A stretch of DNA of 64,000 bases, taken from positions 3,115,001-3,179,000 of the forward strand of contig NZ_CP025117.1 in assembly GCF_002831645.1 (NCBI RefSeq). Direction: 5' to 3'. The notes beneath the pieces are model-generated. The model worked only from the letters and a program-made list of their open reading frames with translations, had not been told where the DNA came from and ran no database searches. The position numbers and the translations under genes are program-made. This DNA is from Olleya sp. Bg11-27. Lineage in GTDB: Bacteria > Bacteroidota > Bacteroidia > Flavobacteriales > Flavobacteriaceae. This document shows positions 1 through 8,369 of this stretch, piece by piece; position 1 is the stretch's first letter, and every line of letters begins with the position of its first letter.

Positions 1-216
1 GGTAACCAAACAACGACTTCTACTCCAAGAACTCGAAACAACAGCGCTACAACGAGTACACCAAGAACAAGAGGTAATCAAACAACGACTTCTACTCCAA
101 GAACTAGAAGTAATAGCGCTACGACGAGTACACCAAGAACAAGAGGTAATCAAACAACGACTTCTACTCCAAGAACTAGAAGTAATACAACAAGCAGCAC
201 GCCTAGAACAAGAAAT
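1..216 (+). repeat. 72-bp in-frame tandem repeat, about 3 copies
   Basis: Copies start at 1, 73 and 145, each beginning GGTAAYCAAACAACGACTTC. The first two are nearly identical; the third diverges after about 45 bp. The unit is a multiple of three, so copy-number change keeps the frame. The array probably extends upstream of the window. Confidence 0.85.
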
Positions 217-342
217 ACTGTAAGTACAAAATCAAATAGAAGCAATACAAGAGCTACAACAACTAGAAAAACAACGTCAAAGCCAAGAACAACCAGTTCT
301 AGAAGTTCTTCTTCAAAGACAAGAAGTACAAGGACTAGATAA
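1..342 (+). CDS. Ser/Thr/Arg-rich tandem-repeat protein, C-terminal part (5' end outside window)
   Basis: Reading frame 1 is open from the first base to TAA at 340-342, so this is the 3' end of a larger gene. The 113 visible residues are almost only Thr, Ser, Arg, Asn and Pro, with no hydrophobic segment. A 24-residue unit (GNQTTTSTPRTR then SNSATTSTPRTR) repeats from residues 1, 25 and 49 and then decays. The tail ends in a basic RSTRTR. The composition suggests a disordered, positively charged surface or nucleic-acid-binding tail, but no function can be assigned. A strong hairpin terminator follows the stop codon. Confidence 0.75.
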   Translation, partial: GNQTTTSTPRTRNNSATTSTPRTRGNQTTTSTPRTRSNSATTSTPRTRGNQTTTSTPRTRSNTTSSTPRTRNTVSTKSNRSNTRATTTRKTTSKPRTTSSRSSSSKTRSTRTR

Positions 343-368
343 TACTAAAAATTAGTTGAAACATTAGA

Positions 369-418
369 ATCCTACAAACAGTTGTTTGCCCTCAAGCAAC
401 CGTTTGTAGGATTTTTTT
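369..418. terminator. Rho-independent terminator, bidirectional
   Basis: ATCCTACAAAC (369-379) pairs with GTTTGTAGGAT (402-412), extended inward by GTTG/CAAC, and is followed by a T-run. It lies between the plus-strand repeat protein and the end of the minus-strand flippase gene, so it can serve both. Confidence 0.85.
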
Positions 419-1868
419 ATGGTATAAAACGATTTAATAGTTTAGAAATATCTTCTGATAAATTAAATTTATAAACGGACAAACCATAGACTATAGATAA
501 TAGCAATGTTTTTAGAGCAATATCTACTATGGGATGAAAAGGGAATTCCCAAAAGAATAAACCTAATCCACAAACACCAATTAAGACTAATGTTTTAAAT
601 GTCGAAATAGTAAACGGGTGCATTTTAAACTTCTTGTAGACAAACGTTAACTTTATTATATTATATGTAAATATTGTAATACAACTAGCATATGCTGCCC
701 CATTAATACCATAAATAGGAATAAAAATTAAATTTAAAACAACTGTTAATATTGCCAACAATACCCCAAACATGAGGACAACTCTATAATAATCACTATT
801 AAAAAGAATAGCATTATTGTTTCCAATTAAGTTATCGGACAACTTAGCCAGACCTATTACCAAAACAACAATAAACCCTTCACTATAATTTCCTGGTATC
901 AAAAGATACAGCTTACTTATATTGATAATAATACACAAAAAAATAAACCCACTAATAATAAATAAGTTAATCGAACTTTTTTGATACAAGGTCTTTAACT
1001 CGACCGTATTCCCTTCATTTAAAAACTTAGCCGTCAACGGATTTGCTATTTGATGCATGGCACGTGCAGGAACACCAATAACTGTGGCTATATAAATTGC
1101 TACGCCATAATAAGCAACATTGTTTAGTGCTTCAAACTGACCTAACATAAACTTATCAATCTCTAAAATAATGTTAGCCACGGAACCTGCAATAATTATT
1201 AAAGCTGAATATTTTAAAATACTAGATAGATTAGGAATTTTAGTAAATCTAAAACTAGGTAGTCTTAAACTAAACGCATACAGTGTCATTATAAATGCGC
1301 GGATAACATAGACTATGACAATGCCATAAATTAACTGATCGACCGTTACATAGCCAAAATAAAGACAAACAAGTAGTATCGTTGTAGCCCCCCTGTGAAA
1401 CACTTCACTCATAAAATTACCAAACACACTTTGCAATTGTACTTTACTCCAAGCATAAAAGACTTCAAAATAGGCAAAAGCACCTGCAGACACATAGATT
1501 AACCAGGTATAATCCTTAATAATTGCATTCTCCTTAGATAACCAATTAGCAATACTATCGTAAGCTAAATGCGTGATTACCCCTAACGGAATAATAAGTA
1601 GTAAAGGCAACAAAAGCATAACACTTAAAAAACTATTTTGGGATTGTCGGCTTTTAAAAGACGAATAAAATTTAACAATAGTATTATGCACACCAAATGC
1701 CATAAAAGGCATTAATATACTTGCGGTGGATAATATAAAAGTGATTAAACCAAAGTACTCTTCTGTTAAAAATTGGGTGTATAAAAAAATAACATTAATA
1801 GCTCCAATACCAAAACCAAAATAAGTTATAATAGTGTTTTTGATAGATTGATTAATGACTATTCCCAT
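417..1868 (-). CDS. Lipopolysaccharide/polysaccharide flippase (Wzx-like, MATE/MVF superfamily)
   Basis: The 483-aa protein has about a dozen or more hydrophobic segments spread over its length, starting with NTIITYFGFGIGAINVIFLY near the N-terminus, and short charged loops. This is the topology of the polysaccharide transport family that flips undecaprenyl-linked glycans across the inner membrane. The length fits Wzx proteins. The start lies 13 bp after the stop of a GT4 glycosyltransferase, and YfhO lies upstream, so it is probably the last gene of a glycan operon. The substrate cannot be read from sequence. A lipid II flippase of the MurJ type is less likely given the neighbours. Confidence 0.8.
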   Translation of the reverse strand: MGIVINQSIKNTIITYFGFGIGAINVIFLYTQFLTEEYFGLITFILSTASILMPFMAFGVHNTIVKFYSSFKSRQSQNSFLSVMLLLPLLLIIPLGVITHLAYDSIANWLSKENAIIKDYTWLIYVSAGAFAYFEVFYAWSKVQLQSVFGNFMSEVFHRGATTILLVCLYFGYVTVDQLIYGIVIVYVIRAFIMTLYAFSLRLPSFRFTKIPNLSSILKYSALIIIAGSVANIILEIDKFMLGQFEALNNVAYYGVAIYIATVIGVPARAMHQIANPLTAKFLNEGNTVELKTLYQKSSINLFIISGFIFLCIIINISKLYLLIPGNYSEGFIVVLVIGLAKLSDNLIGNNNAILFNSDYYRVVLMFGVLLAILTVVLNLIFIPIYGINGAAYASCITIFTYNIIKLTFVYKKFKMHPFTISTFKTLVLIGVCGLGLFFWEFPFHPIVDIALKTLLLSIVYGLSVYKFNLSEDISKLLNRFIP

Positions 1869-1881
1869 ATATTAAAATAAG

Positions 1882-3168
1882 TTATGAAGGGTTAATAAGC
1901 TCTGCTAAATTCTTAGTCAATTGTTGTCTAGAATACTGTTGCAGACCTATTGGATACGATTTTAAATTACTAACTTTAAAAGCCTCAAAATGTTGTTTTA
2001 TAACATTCTTTAAATTGTCATAATCTTGATAATCAAAAAATTGTCCCGTGTTGGTTGTTTTAATGATTGAAGCTACGTCTGCACCTTGTGGACCTATTGC
2101 AATTATAGGTCTATCAGCAACCATATATTCAAATAATTTACCTGGAATAATGGCTTTTGTATCTTCCGAATCTATTTCAATCAACAATAACAACTGGGAT
2201 TTTTTCTGAAACATAACAGCTTCATTGTGTGAAACATAACCGACGGTATTTAAATTATTAGTTAAACTATGCGTTTCAATAGATTGCAACACTTCTACTC
2301 CTACTGCTCCAATTAAATTTAACTGAAATTGAGATGCAAATTCAGCATCCTCCTCAACCAAATCATGTAATACTTTCCAAAGGACTTCGGGGTTTCTTTT
2401 AGACAACAAAGAACCTATATGAGAGAGTGTAAACTTTTTATCTAACGCCGTTACAGTTACTTTTTCGTTATCATAACCATTCGTAATAACCTGAATCGGT
2501 TGCTTAGTAATTTGCTCAAATTCTACTTTTGTACTTGGACTCGTGACTATAATTTGATCTGCATTATTAAGTACTTTACGCTCTAAATCTTTATGTTTCT
2601 TTTTAGACTTTACTGTTAATTTTAATTGTTTATGATACCCAATAGTTGTCCAAGGATCTCTAAAATCCGCGATCCATTTAACTCCCAATTGCGCTTGCAA
2701 CTCCATACCAATTAGATGCAAACTATGTGGAGGACCACTAGTAATAATAGTCTCAATTTTAAAATCTTGTATGTAAGTTGCTAAATGCTTAACAGACGGT
2801 TTTACCCAATTTTTACGCGCATCAGGGATAAAAAAATTACCTCTTACAAATAACATTAAACGCTCCATTAGGCTCTGTTTTTGCCTTTCTGCTATAATCC
2901 CCTTACTTATGGTTTTACTTTTTTCAGAAAACAATTGCGCCAATTTATAAGGCTCTTTTATAGGTTGTTTAAGGACTATCAACTCAGGATTAACTTGATC
3001 TAACAAGGTCGCATCTACAATAGGATAATTAGCATTTGAAGGGCAATATACAATAGGCTCTATATTAAAATCTGGTAAGTACTTAACAAATTTTAACCAG
3101 CGCTGTACTCCTGGCCCGCCTGCTGGTGGCCAATAATAAGTAATGATCAGTACCTTTTTTTTATCCAT
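1882..3168 (-). CDS. Glycosyltransferase, GT4-like (GT-B fold)
   Basis: The 428-aa protein starts with VLIITYYWPPAGGPGVQRW, the typical N-terminus of GT4-type enzymes with a glycine-rich loop for the acceptor. The C-terminal half contains IPGKLFEYMVADRPIIAIG, the GT-B donor-binding region (E-x-M...P-I-I). An IADFRDPW segment lies in the middle. No signal peptide or transmembrane segment is obvious, so it probably acts at the cytoplasmic face of the membrane on a lipid-linked acceptor. It sits between yfhO-like and flippase genes (34-bp and 13-bp gaps). Donor and acceptor sugars are unknown. Confidence 0.85.
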   Translation of the reverse strand: MDKKKVLIITYYWPPAGGPGVQRWLKFVKYLPDFNIEPIVYCPSNANYPIVDATLLDQVNPELIVLKQPIKEPYKLAQLFSEKSKTISKGIIAERQKQSLMERLMLFVRGNFFIPDARKNWVKPSVKHLATYIQDFKIETIITSGPPHSLHLIGMELQAQLGVKWIADFRDPWTTIGYHKQLKLTVKSKKKHKDLERKVLNNADQIIVTSPSTKVEFEQITKQPIQVITNGYDNEKVTVTALDKKFTLSHIGSLLSKRNPEVLWKVLHDLVEEDAEFASQFQLNLIGAVGVEVLQSIETHSLTNNLNTVGYVSHNEAVMFQKKSQLLLLIEIDSEDTKAIIPGKLFEYMVADRPIIAIGPQGADVASIIKTTNTGQFFDYQDYDNLKNVIKQHFEAFKVSNLKSYPIGLQQYSRQQLTKNLAELINPS

Positions 3169-3175
3169 TGTATAA

Positions 3176-3190
3176 CGCTTTCGCGGAAAT
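3176..3190 (-). repeat. Dispersed motif copy 1 (CGCTTTCGCGGAAAT)
   Basis: Reverse complement reads ATTTCCGCGAAAGCG. It lies in the short gap between the YfhO gene and the glycosyltransferase gene. Related copies occur near 53293, 55988, 63691 and 63948. Confidence 0.6.
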
Positions 3191-3202
3191 TAAGCCGTGT
3201 CC

Positions 3203-5641
3203 TTAAGCTTTCTCGTTTTTAATCAAACCTTTAAGTCCAAAAAATAAGCCACCAAGCACAAGTAACATTAATAATATAGAACTCGCTAAAGCAATTGTAC
3301 TCCCTGTTTTAACGACTTGAGGTTCAAATTTAAACTCAATAGCATGCTTCCCTTTTGGTATTTCCATACCACGTAACGCATAATCGACTTTATAATGCGG
3401 CTTAGCCTGACCATCAATATAGGCGTTCCAACCACTTCCGTAATACATTTCCGAAAATACGGCAAACCCATCCTTTAAATTATTAGATTGATATTTAATG
3501 TAATTAGGTTTATAATCGATAGCCTTTATTGAAGCTAAAGAATCCGTTTTAAATGTTTTTGGTACATTCATTTTCCCTTTAAAACCATTAGAATATACGG
3601 CTGTTATTTTATTTTTCAACGTGTCTAAAGCTAAAATCTCCTCTGTTGGTGATTCGACTTTTTGCAAGTTCTGTACAAACCAAGCGTTACCATTCGCGTC
3701 ATTATTTACAAAAGGGAAAGGCGTTCGATCTTCACCTTCACCAATAATGTATTTCGCGTTAAGCATACTTAATACATTAATATTATTTTTTGAGATATAA
3801 AATTCATATAAATCCTGATAACGCTTAGGTTTTGCCGCATGGTAACCACCTAAAGCATTATGAAAATAACTAGCTTTTGCGCCTCCAGAAGTAATATCGT
3901 AAACTCTATAATGAGATTGATCTTTTAAAATTTGTAAATCGGCTTTGTTAGGAGCATACGGGCGTTCCATTGTCAATTTAGACACAAAATCGTCATTATT
4001 AACATATTGTTTATCCACACTAACTAAATCAATAACAATCAATACTCCTAAAATAGCAATCGTCTTTGTTTCATTTAATGTATTCTTCAAAAACAAATAA
4101 ATTGCACCTGCAGCTAATAATACAAATAATAATGTCCTGAGTGTATCTGTTGTAAATAAGCTGGCTCTATCTTCTCTTAAAGCATCAAGAAAAGCTTGTC
4201 CATTTGCCTCTCTAATACGTCCATCAATACCTCCAATAAAATCAATTAACCCTATACTTTTAAGTAATAAAAACAAAATAGCCAGCCCTCCTGTTATTAG
4301 TACTGTATATTTTAATGCGTTTAACTTTTCCTCAGTTTTAACCACATCATTAAATAATCTGACTAATGCAAATACAGCCAATACAGGAATACACAACTCC
4401 AATATAACTTGTATCGAACTGACCGCTCTAAACTTGTTATACAATGGAACATAATTGATAAATAAGTCCGTTAAAAATTCTAGATTTTTTCCATAGGACA
4501 ATAATAATGACAAAACGGTTCCGCCAACTAACCACCATTTTAAACGTCCTTTAACCAAGAAAAGCCCGAGTACAAATAAAAAGATAACAACAGCTCCAAT
4601 ATAAGCAGGTGCTTCTACTATAGTTTGACTCCCCCAATAAGTAGGCAAGCTTTTTGTATACGCTCTAGCATCTGCAGGTGGTACTCCTTCACTTATTATA
4701 TATTTATATACCGCTGAATTTTCACCAACATCCTCTCCACTTCCGCCACCTAAAAACCTAGGTATAAACAAATTAAAAGATTCTAATTTTCCGTAGCTAT
4801 ATTCTGTGATATATGCTTTACTTAAGCCATTGCTATTTTCTCTTTTGGAACCATCAGGATGTATCGTTAACTCACTTTTACCACGTGTACTTTCTTTAAC
4901 ATAATCTTGAGTGGCTAATATATTAGTTGCATTTAAACCTATAGCTAACAGTACTGCTGCAGACAAAACACCTACTGCTTTAAAAAAATGTGGTAAGACA
5001 TTTTTACGATAAGCATCAACCAAATAAGCAATACCTAAAACCAATACTAATAGTAATAAATAGTACGTCATTTGGTAGTGATTAGCAACTAACTCTAATC
5101 CCATGGCTATTGCAGTTAGTAAAAAACCCCAGACATACTTACCCCTAAAGGTTAATAAAATCCCGCTTAACACCAAAGGCATATAAGCAATAGCATGTGC
5201 TTTACTGTTATGGCCCACACCCAAGATTATAATAAGGTATGTGGAAAAACCAAAGGCCAATGCACCAAGTCCCGCTAGTTTCCAATCTACTTTTAACACT
5301 AAAAGCAAAATATAAAACCCTAAGAAATAAAGAAATAGGTAATCTGCTGGTCTTGGTAAAAACCGCAGGGCTAAATCTAACTTCTTAATATAGTTATGTG
5401 GATATTTTGCACCTAATTGATAGGTTGGCATTCCGCCAAACGCACTATTGGTCCAATAGGTTTCTTCACCAGTATTGGCTTTGAAATCTTTTTGTTGTTT
5501 AGCCATACCAGTATAGTGAACAATATCACTTTGATAAATGACTTTTCCCTGTAAGACAGGACTAAAATAGGCTATAGAACAAATGATAAACCCTACCAAC
5601 ACTAAAATATGTGGTAAGATTTTTTTAAAAGAAAATTGCAT
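3203..5641 (-). CDS. YfhO-family multi-spanning membrane protein
   Basis: The 812-aa protein has a first membrane segment at residues 11-29, about 12 further hydrophobic segments, and a soluble C-terminal region before a final membrane helix (about 783-803). The C-terminal stretch YYGSGWNAYIDG is typical of YfhO (PF09586), a GT-C-like family; characterised members in Firmicutes act in glycosylation of lipoteichoic acid. By analogy it could transfer a sugar from a polyprenyl-phosphate donor on the outer face of the inner membrane. It starts 30 bp after the DUF4834 gene and is followed by the glycosyltransferase and flippase genes. The specific reaction here is inference. Confidence 0.8.
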   Translation of the reverse strand: MQFSFKKILPHILVLVGFIICSIAYFSPVLQGKVIYQSDIVHYTGMAKQQKDFKANTGEETYWTNSAFGGMPTYQLGAKYPHNYIKKLDLALRFLPRPADYLFLYFLGFYILLLVLKVDWKLAGLGALAFGFSTYLIIILGVGHNSKAHAIAYMPLVLSGILLTFRGKYVWGFLLTAIAMGLELVANHYQMTYYLLLLVLVLGIAYLVDAYRKNVLPHFFKAVGVLSAAVLLAIGLNATNILATQDYVKESTRGKSELTIHPDGSKRENSNGLSKAYITEYSYGKLESFNLFIPRFLGGGSGEDVGENSAVYKYIISEGVPPADARAYTKSLPTYWGSQTIVEAPAYIGAVVIFLFVLGLFLVKGRLKWWLVGGTVLSLLLSYGKNLEFLTDLFINYVPLYNKFRAVSSIQVILELCIPVLAVFALVRLFNDVVKTEEKLNALKYTVLITGGLAILFLLLKSIGLIDFIGGIDGRIREANGQAFLDALREDRASLFTTDTLRTLLFVLLAAGAIYLFLKNTLNETKTIAILGVLIVIDLVSVDKQYVNNDDFVSKLTMERPYAPNKADLQILKDQSHYRVYDITSGGAKASYFHNALGGYHAAKPKRYQDLYEFYISKNNINVLSMLNAKYIIGEGEDRTPFPFVNNDANGNAWFVQNLQKVESPTEEILALDTLKNKITAVYSNGFKGKMNVPKTFKTDSLASIKAIDYKPNYIKYQSNNLKDGFAVFSEMYYGSGWNAYIDGQAKPHYKVDYALRGMEIPKGKHAIEFKFEPQVVKTGSTIALASSILLMLLVLGGLFFGLKGLIKNEKA

Positions 5642-5671
5642 AAATGACTTTAAAAACTGTGAGGTCGAAAA

Positions 5672-5923
5672 TTACTCAATTTCTTCGTAATCTACATACT
5701 CACCAACATTTTTATTTGAAGATTTGTTTTCAGGCATTTTATCTATCGATATCTCTCCTTCTTTTTTAGCAGGCTCTTGTCTTTGTTGATTAAAAGCGCC
5801 ACCAAAACGTTCCGATGCTTTTTTACTTGCATATTTAAAAAGTGCAGGCGCAAACAAACGAGATAAGATTTTTAATCCGTAGTAAATTAATACAATAATA
5901 AGGATGGTTCTTAATAAACCCAT
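5672..5923 (-). CDS. DUF4834 family small membrane protein
   Basis: This 83-aa protein has one N-terminal transmembrane segment (LLRTILIIVLIYYGLKILSR, residues 3-22) followed by a basic then acidic hydrophilic tail ending YVDYEEIE. The pattern matches the short Bacteroidota family DUF4834. Function is unknown. It is the first gene of the minus-strand group leading into YfhO, and a -7 element lies upstream at 5956-5963. Confidence 0.75.
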   Translation of the reverse strand: MGLLRTILIIVLIYYGLKILSRLFAPALFKYASKKASERFGGAFNQQRQEPAKKEGEISIDKMPENKSSNKNVGEYVDYEEIE

Positions 5924-5955
5924 ATGTAAATTTTGTTAAATTATAATTACTTTAA

Positions 5956-5963
5956 CAAAAATA
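5956..5963 (-). promoter_or_regulatory. Bacteroidota -7 element for the DUF4834-yfhO-GT4-flippase group
   Basis: The plus strand reads CAAAAATA, which is TATTTTTG on the minus strand (TAnnTTTG), 33 bp before the DUF4834 start. No convincing -33 TTTG was found. Confidence 0.45.
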
Positions 5964-6016
5964 CAATTCTTCAGTTTTAAATTAAGTTTTAAATACTTAA
6001 AAAAAATATAAAATCT

Positions 6017-6024
6017 TATATTTG
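6017..6024 (+). promoter_or_regulatory. Bacteroidota -7 element (TATATTTG)
   Basis: A perfect TAnnTTTG match 18 bp before the ATG of the outer-membrane transporter gene. The -33 element is not clear. Confidence 0.5.
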
Positions 6025-6041
6025 AATTCAAACAAAAATAT

Positions 6042-7103
6042 ATGCTTAACCCGAAATTAATATTACACTATATTCTGCTTTTAGCAAGCTTTACTGCTAC
6101 TGCACAATACACAGACGTCATAAATTCTAACAGACCAGGAGTCTCAAGAAGTGCTTTTTCTGTTGGAAAAAATGTAGCGCAACTTGAAGTTGGCCCATAC
6201 CTTGTTAAAGAAGAACATACACCTTTAAAAAATGAAGCATCAGGTTTTGGTATTGATTTTGCTGCTCGTTACGGGTTGCTATGGGAACAATTAGAATTAA
6301 ATATTGAAGGAACGTACCAAAATGATACGTTTACAGACAACCGTTCTGCATCTTTTCCTGTGGAAACAGATCGTGCTAATTTCAGGTATTTAACTTTAGG
6401 TGCCAAATACTTAGTATATGATCCTTACAAAAAAAGTGGAGACGCAAAACCAAATATCTTTAGCTATCATGCTAACAAAAAATTTAGATGGAGTAGTCTA
6501 ATTCCAGCTGTTGCTGTTTATGTTGGAGCTAATTATGATGCTGAAAACAATACATATGTCCCTTATAGTAATCCTTTAACGAGTCCTAATTATGAGGGCG
6601 GATTTTCTCCAAAAGTTATGCTTGCTACACAACATAATTTTAACAGTGGTTATGTTTTAGTTATGAATTTTGCAAAAGACAGAATTGGTACTGATTATTC
6701 AGATTTCCAATATATCTTAACCTTAACTAAAGCGATCAACGAGAAATGGGTTGTTTTTGGAGAAACGGAAGGCATTAAAAACGATTACTACGCCGATAAC
6801 TTATTTAGAGTTGGTGGTGCATACTTATGGAGTAGAGATTTTCAGTTAGACACAGCTATCACGTTTAATACTAAGGATACCCCTTCTGTATTTGGTGTTA
6901 ATTTTGGTGCCTCTTACCGTTTAGATTTCCATAAAGATCCAGATGTCGATAAAGACAATGGTACTGATGTTTTAGAAGAGTACGAAAGAAAAGCGAACAG
7001 AAACAAAAACAAGAAGAAAAAAGACGGAGATTCTGATACTCCTGAAGATTCAGGTAAACGCAAAAAAGAAACTCAAGAAATTGATTTCGACGACGAAAAC
7101 TAA
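6042..7103 (+). CDS. Outer-membrane transporter-like protein (phenol MetA-type barrel)
   Basis: The 353-aa protein begins with a signal peptide (MLNPKLILHYILLLASFTATAQ) and continues with alternating amphipathic strands such as EVGPYLVKEEH and LELNIEGTYQ, typical of an outer-membrane beta-barrel. TDVINSNRPGVSRSAFSVGK fits the PF13557 'MetA-pathway' transporter family that is common in Flavobacteriaceae. The last 45 residues are an unusual, highly charged Lys/Asp/Glu tail (KNKNKKKKDGDSDTPEDSGK), probably periplasmic and disordered. The gene is 14 bp upstream of the GNAT-fold gene and probably cotranscribed. The substrate is unknown. Confidence 0.7.
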   Translation: MLNPKLILHYILLLASFTATAQYTDVINSNRPGVSRSAFSVGKNVAQLEVGPYLVKEEHTPLKNEASGFGIDFAARYGLLWEQLELNIEGTYQNDTFTDNRSASFPVETDRANFRYLTLGAKYLVYDPYKKSGDAKPNIFSYHANKKFRWSSLIPAVAVYVGANYDAENNTYVPYSNPLTSPNYEGGFSPKVMLATQHNFNSGYVLVMNFAKDRIGTDYSDFQYILTLTKAINEKWVVFGETEGIKNDYYADNLFRVGGAYLWSRDFQLDTAITFNTKDTPSVFGVNFGASYRLDFHKDPDVDKDNGTDVLEEYERKANRNKNKKKKDGDSDTPEDSGKRKKETQEIDFDDEN

Positions 7104-7117
7104 TCCTTCTTTTTTAT

Positions 7118-8239
7118 ATGATTACAACAAAAAAAGTAGTTTCAAAAGCAGATTACAAAGCATTTGTTAAGTTCCCTTTTGAAATATATAAGGATTCTAA
7201 GTATTGGGTGCCGCCCATTATTAGTCAAGAATTAGCCACATTTGATGCTGATAAAAACCCTATTTTTAATGATGCAGAGGCGACTTTGTTTTTAGCTTAT
7301 AAAGACAATAAAGTCGTAGGACGTATCGCAGCAATAATAAACTGGCTAGAAGTTAAAGACCAAAACATAAAAAAAATGCGTTTTGGTTGGTTTGACTTTA
7401 TCGATGATTTAGAGGTCAGTAAAGCGCTTTTAAATGAAGTATATACTATTGGAAAAGCAAAGGGATTAGAATACACAGAAGGTCCTGTTGGTTTTTCTAA
7501 CCTAGACAAAGTGGGTGTCATTACAGAAGGATTTAATACCGTTGGTAACATGATTACTTGGTATAATCACCCTTATTATGTAAAACACTATCAAGAGCAC
7601 GAGTTTTCTGTTGAAAAGAAATATTCTGAAAGTCGTTTTCCTTTTGAAAATGTCAAACCTGAATTTTTCTATAAAGCACAAGAACTGATTAAACGTCGTT
7701 ATCAACTTAAAGCTTTAGACTTGAAAAAAACGTCTCAAGTCATGCCTTATGTAGATCAAATGTTTGATTTATTTAACGATAGCTATGCCTCTCTATCTTC
7801 TTTTGTTGCTATTACAGACATACAAAAAGAGTATTTTAAAAAGAAATTTATAAGTTTTATCAATCCAGAATACATCAAATTTGTGGTGGATAAAGATGAT
7901 AAACTTGTCGCTTTTGCTGTGGTTATGCCAAGGTTTGCTGACGCATTAAAACAAATGAATGGGAAACTATTGCCTTTTGGATTTTTAAAATTATTAAAAG
8001 CTAAAAAAGAAAGTAAAGATGTAATGTTTTACTTAATTGGAGTACATCCTGATTACCAAAACAAAGGAGTACATGCCGTTATATTTAATGAATACTATAA
8101 TACATTTACTGAAAGAGGTATTAAAACCTGTTACAGAACCCCAGAATTAGAAGATAACGAAGCGATACACAAAATCTGGAAACACTTTGACCCAGAAGTT
8201 TATATTAGACGTTGTACCTTCAAAAAAAACTTAGACTAA
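7118..8239 (+). CDS. GNAT-fold acyltransferase-like conserved protein
   Basis: The 373-aa protein has a C-terminal GNAT-like region: FYLIGVHPDYQNKGVHAVIF resembles motif A (V-x-P-x-x-x-x-K-G), preceded by a beta strand FAVVMPRF. The N-terminal region (DSKYWVPPIISQEL...NPIFNDAEATLFLAYKDNKVVGRIAAI) is seen in a Bacteroidota family of unknown substrate. Homologues are sometimes labelled GTP cyclohydrolase in automatic annotation, which nothing in this sequence supports. It is probably cytoplasmic. It ends with a shared convergent terminator. Confidence 0.65.
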   Translation: MITTKKVVSKADYKAFVKFPFEIYKDSKYWVPPIISQELATFDADKNPIFNDAEATLFLAYKDNKVVGRIAAIINWLEVKDQNIKKMRFGWFDFIDDLEVSKALLNEVYTIGKAKGLEYTEGPVGFSNLDKVGVITEGFNTVGNMITWYNHPYYVKHYQEHEFSVEKKYSESRFPFENVKPEFFYKAQELIKRRYQLKALDLKKTSQVMPYVDQMFDLFNDSYASLSSFVAITDIQKEYFKKKFISFINPEYIKFVVDKDDKLVAFAVVMPRFADALKQMNGKLLPFGFLKLLKAKKESKDVMFYLIGVHPDYQNKGVHAVIFNEYYNTFTERGIKTCYRTPELEDNEAIHKIWKHFDPEVYIRRCTFKKNLD

Positions 8240-8313
8240 CTAAGTTTTATTGTCGTTTCAAATAGCTCCATTATATTTAGTATTGAATTCAATATAAACT
8301 CAATTAATTAGAT

Positions 8314-8350
8314 AAAAAAAAATCCGATTCAAAATGAATCGGATTTTTTT
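8314..8350. terminator. Bidirectional terminator between convergent genes
   Basis: AAAATCCGATTC pairs with GAATCGGATTTT around an AAAAT loop, with an A-run before and a T-run after. It serves the plus-strand GNAT gene and the minus-strand AOS-family gene. Confidence 0.9.
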
Positions 8351-8369
8351 ATGACTTATATGTATAAAC

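Noticed and set aside
1-228. Regular repeats at the window start as a CRISPR array
   Set aside because: Units are directly adjacent, in frame and coding, with no spacers.
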